DNA of 64,000 bases from Nonlabens sp. MB-3u-79. GTDB lineage: Bacteria > Bacteroidota > Bacteroidia > Flavobacteriales > Flavobacteriaceae. The position numbers and the translations under genes are program-made. Where the stretch lies: the NCBI RefSeq assembly GCF_002831625.1, contig NZ_CP025116.1, forward strand, positions 1,812,501-1,876,500, read 5' to 3'. The notes under the pieces were generated by a model, which saw nothing but the letters and a program-made list of their open reading frames with translations, searched no databases and was not told the DNA's origin. Of this stretch, positions 58,362-64,000 are shown one piece after another; position 1 is the first letter of the stretch, and each line of letters opens with the position of its first letter.

Positions 58362-58938
58362 TTTTTTTCATCTTTATAATAAGTTCTTTTCCCTGTCTAG
58401 CTTCTTCAGAAATTAGACATCTATCTAAATTTATGATGTCAAACTTTTTTTGAAACAGGTTCGTATATTCCTTTTTAGTTGCCGGATAAGGCGGTTCATT
58501 TGTTTTGGATTCAAAATCAAATAATACCCCTTCTATACATCCATTTTTCTTTAATAATTCATGGCATTTATTAATGTAGCTTTCGCGAAAGCGAGATTCT
58601 AATGCACAAAAGAACGTCTGTTCTAAAATAAGATCATAACTCCCCTCGTGTTTAAAAAAATCATTTTGAACAATAGCAATACCGTCAGTATTTTTTAACC
58701 TTTCTTTTAATTGCAATAGGGGCTGCAAGGCGATGTCCAGAACGGTGATGTTGCTAAAACCCTTTTCAATCAAATACTCTGCTTCATAAGCATTCCCTGC
58801 TCCGGGAATTAAAATATGCAATTCTTTATTTTCAATTTTATCCACGATACTTTTAAGAGGTTTAGAGGCGCGCCCTAAATCCCAACCTGTAATATGATCT
58901 ACATATCTTTTTTGCCAGTAATTTTGATCGTGTTTCAT
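58354..58938 (-). CDS. Thiopurine S-methyltransferase-like SAM-dependent methyltransferase
   Basis: 194 residues. N-terminal YWQKRYVDHITGWDLGRASKPL is the usual opening of this TPMT-like group; SAM-binding HILIPGAGNAYEAEYL, then LDIALQPL and LILEQTFFCAL. Cytoplasmic; may methylate thiols or selenium/tellurium compounds, as reported for relatives. Substrate unknown. A near-perfect palindrome copy lies inside (RFRES). The ATG overlaps the end of the S4 gene by 4 bp. Confidence 0.85.
   Translation of the reverse strand: MKHDQNYWQKRYVDHITGWDLGRASKPLKSIVDKIENKELHILIPGAGNAYEAEYLIEKGFSNITVLDIALQPLLQLKERLKNTDGIAIVQNDFFKHEGSYDLILEQTFFCALESRFRESYINKCHELLKKNGCIEGVLFDFESKTNEPPYPATKKEYTNLFQKKFDIINLDRCLISEEARQGKELIIKMKKND
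58578..58593. repeat. 16-bp palindrome, copy 13 (one mismatch at the edge)
   Basis: AGCTTTCGCGAAAGCG; the inner 14 bases are perfect. Inside the methyltransferase gene, read as RFRES. Confidence 0.9.
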
Positions 58939-59312
58939 TCTTCTTCTTCCTGATTAAGTATACCAGTTAAATCACGGCGATCTTTCTTTGTAGGTCTTCC
59001 TTCCCCTTTTATCCTGTAGTAATCTTGATTGAGTGCGATAAGTTTTTTTGCATCAAAATTCTCCTTAGGAGTTCGATCCATGCGGTATAGATCAACAATT
59101 TTATTCCCCACACGACCGCTTGGTAAATCAATAACCTCCACTTTATAATCGATCTGGTCCTTGCGCAATTCAATGAGGTCGCCAGGAAACACATCCCTGG
59201 AAGGTTTAACGATAGAATTATCTATACGTACACGACCTTTTTTTGCGGCCTCGGTCGCCTTGCTTCTAGTCTTGTAGTAGCGCACACTCCATAAAAATTT
59301 ATCTACTCGCAT
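58935..59312 (-). CDS. S4-domain RNA-binding protein (HslR/Hsp15-like)
   Basis: 125 residues. S4 domain at the N-terminus (MRVDKFLWSVRYYKTRSKATEAAKKGRVRIDN), then a basic tail (RPTKKDRRDL). Relatives bind stalled 50S subunits carrying nascent chains and help free them. First gene of a minus-strand unit with the methyltransferase and the phosphoribosyltransferase genes. Confidence 0.88.
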   Translation of the reverse strand: MRVDKFLWSVRYYKTRSKATEAAKKGRVRIDNSIVKPSRDVFPGDLIELRKDQIDYKVEVIDLPSGRVGNKIVDLYRMDRTPKENFDAKKLIALNQDYYRIKGEGRPTKKDRRDLTGILNQEEEE

Positions 59313-59366
59313 AAGATCCTTTGTTATTAAACGTTATCACAACACCACAAAAATAGTGGAAAATAC

Positions 59367-59374
59367 TATCTTTG
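59367..59374 (+). promoter_or_regulatory. -7 box (TATCTTTG) of the FKBP lipoprotein gene
   Basis: Perfect TAnnTTTG 13 bases before the first ATG at 59388. No -33 box at correct spacing is obvious. Confidence 0.5.
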
Positions 59375-59387
59375 ACTGCTTTAAAAA

Positions 59388-60554
59388 ATGATGATGAAAA
59401 AAATTAAATATTTATTCTCTTTTCTTATTACTGGAATTGTTCTGACTTCCTGTGGGAACGACGATGACAACCGAATTGTGATAAGAGACAGAGGTGAAGT
59501 CTACACGGAAGATCTTGTCAAATTACAAGATTATCTAAATACTCACTTTTATAACTATGAAGAGTTTGCTGCAAATCCTGCCGGGGCTGATTTTGAAATA
59601 GCATTTGATACCATTGCAGATGTAAATGCTAGTAAAACACCACTCGCAAGCCAAGTGGTTTCTAAAGTATTGAATAGAGATGGAATAGATTATACCTATT
59701 ATACTTTAAATGTACGTCAAGGTGGTGGGGTTGCACGGCCTACTTTTGCTGATAGCACTCTTGTTTCTTACGAAGGAAGATTACTCGACAACACTGTTTT
59801 TGATAGTTCAACCAATTCACTTTGGTTTGATTTACCTAATGTTGTCGACGGTTTTATGGCTGGAATTACAGAGCTTAATGAAGCTGCCAGTATCACATCT
59901 AACGGTGATGGAACTCTTGCTTATACAGATTCTGGGATAGGAGCTGTTTTTATGCCTTCGGGATTAGCTTATTTCAATCGTATTCAAAATACTATACCAC
60001 AGTACTCACCATTAATTTTTACCTATCAATTGAGAAAAGTAAAAACTACAGATCACGATAATGATGGTATCCTCTCAAAGTTTGAAGATTTAGACGGTGA
60101 TCAAGACGTAAGGTCTCCAGAAGATAGAGATAATACAGATAATGATATTGTCAATGGGGGTTATAACTACATTGATGCTGACGACGATGGTGACGGCGTA
60201 CCTACATTATTTGAAAACCCAGACCCTAATGGAGATGGTGACCCTAGCGATGCAGAAGATCTCGATGGCGATGGTATTCCTGGATATCTAGACGCTAATG
60301 AAGTGAATATAGACCTTGATAATGATGGTATTCAAAACCGATTTGAACAACCAGACCCTAACAATAACGGTAGCCCTGGAGATGCTCGTGATACGGATAA
60401 CGACGGTATACCAGATTATCTAGATGACGATGACGACGGTGATGGTATTCCTACTTCACAAGAAAATGCGGACCCTAATAATAACGGTAATCCTGTAGAT
60501 GCCCTCGATACTGATGGCGATGGTATACCAGATTACCTAGATGCCGACTCATAA
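59388..60554 (+). CDS. FKBP-type peptidyl-prolyl isomerase lipoprotein with C-terminal calcium-binding repeats
   Basis: 388 residues. Three ATG codons in a row open the gene (MMMKK); any may be used. Lipobox LTSC followed by GNDDD, an acidic surface-export type. About 95-215 is an FKBP-like domain (DSTLVSYEGRLLDNTVFDSS, FMAGITELNEA, FMPSGLAYFN). From about 218 to the end, thrombospondin type 3-like repeats occur (DHDNDGILSKFEDLDGD, DADDDGDGVPTLFENPDPNGDGD, ending DTDGDGIPDYLDADS), each with aspartates for calcium. Possibly a folding helper for proteins on the cell surface. Gliding protein GldI is also FKBP-like, but lacks such a tail as far as I know. Confidence 0.82.
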   Translation: MMMKKIKYLFSFLITGIVLTSCGNDDDNRIVIRDRGEVYTEDLVKLQDYLNTHFYNYEEFAANPAGADFEIAFDTIADVNASKTPLASQVVSKVLNRDGIDYTYYTLNVRQGGGVARPTFADSTLVSYEGRLLDNTVFDSSTNSLWFDLPNVVDGFMAGITELNEAASITSNGDGTLAYTDSGIGAVFMPSGLAYFNRIQNTIPQYSPLIFTYQLRKVKTTDHDNDGILSKFEDLDGDQDVRSPEDRDNTDNDIVNGGYNYIDADDDGDGVPTLFENPDPNGDGDPSDAEDLDGDGIPGYLDANEVNIDLDNDGIQNRFEQPDPNNNGSPGDARDTDNDGIPDYLDDDDDGDGIPTSQENADPNNNGNPVDALDTDGDGIPDYLDADS

Positions 60555-60574
60555 AGCTGCAACAGAAATTTATA

Positions 60575-60615
60575 AAAATGGAGTTTTCATACTATGAGAG
60601 CTCCATTTTTTTTTT
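60575..60615 (+). terminator. Rho-independent terminator after the FKBP gene
   Basis: AAAATGGAG...CTCCATTTTTTTTT with inner pairing TTTTCAT/ATGAGA; nine T at the end. Confidence 0.8.
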
Positions 60616-60713
60616 GCGCCCTCAATTTGTGTTTTTTGCAAAATAAATTTCTGATTTAACACAAAATAAAAATGTATTGATCTTATAAGTTGGAGTAATT
60701 AAATCTATTAGTT

Positions 60714-61300
60714 ATGAAAGCGATGATCATTAGAGTATTGTTGATAAGCTCTTTAGTTTCTGTAAGAGCACAAAACCACAACTAATATCAGACCTATTTA
60801 GATTTCGTAAATGCGGACTCTTAACAGCAAGAGCCTTCTTATTTAAAATTAGGAGTAGGTTATTGTTGCCCAAAGGAAACTTATCCCACTTTACAGGCAA
60901 CTTCCCGTTTATTTGAACTGGCTTTAGTGATTCCAGACACCAAGAGGTATAAAGCCTTTGAATTGTTTATACAGCTCGCAGTGTCCGAACACTATTTTTT
61001 TCATTTTAAAAGATGGTGTGGATCAATTTGATGTAGAAGATACTTCTGGAGTAAAGGCTTATCTCCAACTCCATAAGTATGTTTATAAAAAATCAAAAGG
61101 GAGATTATGTTTGGGAATTTCTTTGGAACTGCTTCCTTTTTTTAGATCCATTAGAAAACCACCGAGCAGAGGTCTTAGATGATGACAGTAGCCATTCTGT
61201 TCTAGTAGCTCCAGGATTGTCTTACCACAATACATTAAATAACAGCTCTATGTTGCAACTATCTCTAGAGGTCCAGTATACTCTGTTTAAAATGCAATAA
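60714..61300 (+). pseudogene. Decayed secreted or outer-membrane protein gene
   Basis: ATG at 60714 opens a signal-peptide-like MKAMIIRVLLISSLVSVRAQ, but a TAA comes at 60783. The same frame goes on as YQTYLDFVNADS, stops again, then QQEPSYLKLGVGYCCPKETYPTLQATSRLFELALV... to about 61030. The protein-like reading then shifts frame (DGVDQFDVEDTSGVKAYLQLHKYVYKKS) and shifts again (KGDYVWEFLWNCFLFLDPLENHRAEVLDDD...LEVQYTLFKMQ), ending at 61300. At least two stops and two frameshifts. The end LEVQYTLFK suggests a beta-barrel or secreted protein. Parent family not recognised. Confidence 0.5.
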
Positions 61301-61371
61301 AGGCCATTAGGAGGCATTTAAGCTCCTTGAACGTACGTCCTAAAATAGGATACCGATTTTAAAATAAGCAC

Positions 61372-61403
61372 AAAAAAAAAGTCCTCGTTTTTAAATGAGG
61401 ACT
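61372..61403 (-). terminator. Rho-independent terminator of the transketolase genes
   Basis: Minus strand: GTCCTCATTTAAAAACGAGGAC followed by nine T (61380-61372). Confidence 0.85.
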
Positions 61404-61424
61404 TTGTAATAAAATAGTACTGTA

Positions 61425-62378
61425 CTATTTTCTTTTGATTACTTTTTCAGCTTTTAGTGTGATGTTTTCTGCATTCAGACCGTATTTCTCAAGTAATTGT
61501 GCAGGTGTTCCACTTTCTCCAAAGGTGTCATTAGTCGCCACAAATTCTTGTGGTGTAGGACTGTTAAGAGATAAAGTTCTGGCAACGCTTTCACCTAATC
61601 CACCTAAGAAGTTATGTTCTTCAGCAGTTACAACGCAACCTGTCTTTTTAGCAGATTTGATAATCGCCTCTTCATCTAGAGGCTTGATGGTGTGAATATT
61701 AATCACTTCTGCACTGATTCCTTTTTCATTTAGAGCTTTAGCAGCTTCTAGTGCTTCCCAAACCAAGTGTCCAGTAGCAATAATAGTAACATCAGTTCCT
61801 TCTTGAAGTACTACTGCTTTTCCTATCTTAAACTCGCCATTCTCTGGGGTAAAGTTAGCTACTTTAGGACGTCCAAATCTTAAGTAAACAGGGCCGTGAT
61901 GTTCAGCAATAGCAAGTGTTGCTGCTTTGGTTTGATTGTAATCACAGGTGTTAATTACTGTCATTCCTGGAAGCATTTTCATCAATCCAATATCTTCAAG
62001 GATTTGATGAGTTGCACCGTCTTCTCCAAGTGTTAACCCAGAGTGAGAAGCACAAATTTTTACATTTTTATCAGAATAAGCAATACTCTGTCTGATTTGA
62101 TCGTAAACACGACCTGTAGAGAAGTTAGCAAATGTTCCTGTAAATGGAATTTTACCACCTATAGTCATACCTGCAGCCATTCCCATCATATTAGCTTCTG
62201 CTATTCCTACTTGAAAGAAACGTTCTGGGTGATTGTTTGCAAAAGCGTTCATTTTGAGTGATCCGGTAAGATCTGCACAAAGCGCTACTACATTTTTATT
62301 TTTTTGTCCTAGTTCTGTAAGTCCATCACCGAATCCGGATCTGGTGTCTTTACTTCCTGTATTTTCGTAAATTTTCAT
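61425..62378 (-). CDS. Transketolase, C-terminal subunit
   Basis: 317 residues: pyrimidine-binding domain (GIAEANMMGMAAGMTIGGKIPFTGTFANFS, with the conserved glutamate that activates thiamine diphosphate) plus the C-terminal domain (EEHNFLGGLGESVARTL). It corresponds to the second half of one-chain transketolase. Works with the N-terminal subunit encoded 32 bp upstream. Moves two-carbon units in the pentose phosphate pathway. Confidence 0.93.
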   Translation of the reverse strand: MKIYENTGSKDTRSGFGDGLTELGQKNKNVVALCADLTGSLKMNAFANNHPERFFQVGIAEANMMGMAAGMTIGGKIPFTGTFANFSTGRVYDQIRQSIAYSDKNVKICASHSGLTLGEDGATHQILEDIGLMKMLPGMTVINTCDYNQTKAATLAIAEHHGPVYLRFGRPKVANFTPENGEFKIGKAVVLQEGTDVTIIATGHLVWEALEAAKALNEKGISAEVINIHTIKPLDEEAIIKSAKKTGCVVTAEEHNFLGGLGESVARTLSLNSPTPQEFVATNDTFGESGTPAQLLEKYGLNAENITLKAEKVIKRK

Positions 62379-62410
62379 ATCTAAAATCTGCTGGGCAGAT
62401 GCTCTTTAAG

Positions 62411-63256
62411 TTAATAGTCGCCTAAGGTTTCTGGATTTTGTTTCAATGCTTCAGCCAGTTGCTCGTCATTAGGAGCAATACCATGCCATGCATGAGATCC
62501 CATCATAAAGTCTACTCCATTACCCATTTCTGTGTGTAAAAGAATACAAATAGGTAGTCCTTTGCCCGTAAAGGAAAGCGCTTCTTTTAAGCCTGCGAGA
62601 ACAGCGTCTACATCATTCCCTTTTGAAACAGTAATGACCTTCCATCCGAAAGCTTCAAACTTATTTCTTAAATCTCCTAGAGCGAGAACCTGTTCGGTAC
62701 TTCCGTCTATTTGCTGACCGTTTACATCAATAGTAGAAATCAAATTATCTACTTTGTTTGCGGCCGCATACATTGCTGCTTCCCAGATTTGACCTTCTTG
62801 AAGCTCTCCGTCACCATGTAAAGTGAAGACTGTTTTACCATCTCCATTTAATTTCTTTACAGCAGCTGCTCCTATAGCAACACTCATTCCTTGGCCCAAA
62901 GAACCACTTGCGATACGCACACCTGGTAGTCCATCGTGGGTAGTAGGATGGCCTTGTAACCTGGAGTTTAATTTTCTGAATGTGCTTAATTCTTCTACTG
63001 GAAAATAACCAGATCGAGCTAAAACGCTGTAGAAAACAGGGGAAATATGACCGTTAGAAAGAAAAAATAAATCTTCATTTTTTCCATCCATGTCAAAGCT
63101 AGGATTGTGGTCCATCACCTCGTTATACAAGGTTACTAGAAATTCTGCACAACCTAGCGATCCACCTGGGTGTCCACTACTTACTGCGTGTACTTGTCTA
63201 ACGATATCGCGACGTACTTGCGTTACTAAATCTTTTAAGTGCTGTGTATCAGCCAT
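62411..63256 (-). CDS. Transketolase, N-terminal subunit
   Basis: 281 residues: the thiamine-diphosphate-binding domain, with HAVSSGHPGGSLGCAEFLVTLY at the start and the cofactor motif GDGELQEGQIWEAAMYAAANKVDNLISTIDVN. Complete as a split subunit, as is usual in Bacteroidota; not a truncation. First gene of the two-gene unit. Confidence 0.93.
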   Translation of the reverse strand: MADTQHLKDLVTQVRRDIVRQVHAVSSGHPGGSLGCAEFLVTLYNEVMDHNPSFDMDGKNEDLFFLSNGHISPVFYSVLARSGYFPVEELSTFRKLNSRLQGHPTTHDGLPGVRIASGSLGQGMSVAIGAAAVKKLNGDGKTVFTLHGDGELQEGQIWEAAMYAAANKVDNLISTIDVNGQQIDGSTEQVLALGDLRNKFEAFGWKVITVSKGNDVDAVLAGLKEALSFTGKGLPICILLHTEMGNGVDFMMGSHAWHGIAPNDEQLAEALKQNPETLGDY

Positions 63257-63418
63257 TTTGGAGTTTTTAAATGATCCACCAAAAGTAGGCTTAATGAGGC
63301 TTAAGAAGAATTTTTCTTAAAGCCAGTTATTAACGATATCATGTGTTTTGTGAACAAATGCAGGCTGTTTCCAAAGTAAAAACTAAAGTAAGCTTGTTTT
63401 AAGGGCTGTTGGGTATCT

Positions 63419-63434
63419 CGCTTTCGCGAAAGCG
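63419..63434. repeat. 16-bp palindrome, copy 14
   Basis: Perfect copy in the 285-bp gap between the diverging transketolase and tgt genes. The rest of that gap holds only the tgt promoter box. Confidence 0.95.
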
Positions 63435-63500
63435 GAACCTTTCAAAATTTGATCCCTATTATTTTTACTATTCAATCATTACCTATTTGTTCCCCTGTTC

Positions 63501-64000
<500 letters not shown>

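Noticed and set aside
60958..61300. Two short plus-strand frames as real genes
   Set aside because: They are better read as frameshifted pieces of one decayed gene.
62411..63256. Truncated transketolase
   Set aside because: The two genes are complementary halves of a normal split enzyme.

Overview
The window looks like the chromosome of a marine member of the Flavobacteriia (Bacteroidota). The evidence is Bacteroidota-type promoter boxes (TAnnTTTG), many signal-peptidase-II lipoproteins with acidic residues after the lipid cysteine, a type IX secretion C-terminal domain, a split transketolase, and a flavobacterial carotenoid operon for saproxanthin/myxol-type pigments. A Nonlabens- or Dokdonia-like genus is my impression only. 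No rRNA, CRISPR, transposase or phage gene was seen. A 16-bp palindrome (CGCTTTCGCGAAAGCG) recurs 14 times, in intergenic DNA and inside genes.

Layout. 1-230: direct repeats. 295-5345: a FemAB-like acyltransferase, a small membrane protein, a sugar aminotransferase with a Wzx-type flippase, and a DnaQ-like exonuclease. 5482-29680: a beta-1,3-glucan (laminarin) utilisation locus. It begins with a one-protein membrane regulator (beta-propeller, Y_Y_Y, LuxR HTH). Next come a glycosidase joined to a possible outer-membrane barrel, two copies of a lipoprotein + GH16 laminarinase pair, and a PKD lipoprotein. Then follow a GH149-type glucan phosphorylase, a GH17 lipoprotein, a GH30 lipoprotein, a sugar transporter fused to a GH17 domain, a free cytosolic GH17 and a GH3 beta-glucosidase. 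No SusC/SusD pair is present. 29867-37454: an FG-GAP/ASPIC lipoprotein, a type IX secreted protein and a DUF255 thioredoxin-fold lipoprotein.

37461-49107: an FAD oxidase, two small genes, a three-gene peptidyl-prolyl isomerase/SurA operon followed by MoxR, aconitase, and a CrtA-like carotenoid hydroxylase. 49110-56902: a KirBac-type potassium channel, then a tight minus-strand operon transcribed as merR/carH-like, crtI, crtB, crtZ, crtD, cruF, crtY. The regulator keeps the W-x9-EH and ExHxxG cobalamin motifs of CarH photoreceptors, and a perfect 9-bp inverted repeat overlaps its promoter. 57039-57239: tRNA-Leu(GAG) and tRNA-Lys(TTT). 57345-64000: aroK, a phosphoribosyltransferase, a TPMT-like methyltransferase, an S4 protein, an FKBP lipoprotein with calcium-binding repeats, a decayed gene, the two transketolase subunits, and the 5' part of tgt.

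How the genes may work together (inference). Surface GH16 enzymes and glycan-binding lipoproteins would cut and hold laminarin. Periplasmic GH17, GH30 and GH3 would trim side chains and oligosaccharides. The transporter-GH17 fusion would import and further cut oligosaccharides, and the phosphorylase would release glucose-1-phosphate in the cytoplasm. The carotenoid operon, possibly light-controlled through cobalamin, would supply photoprotective membrane pigment.
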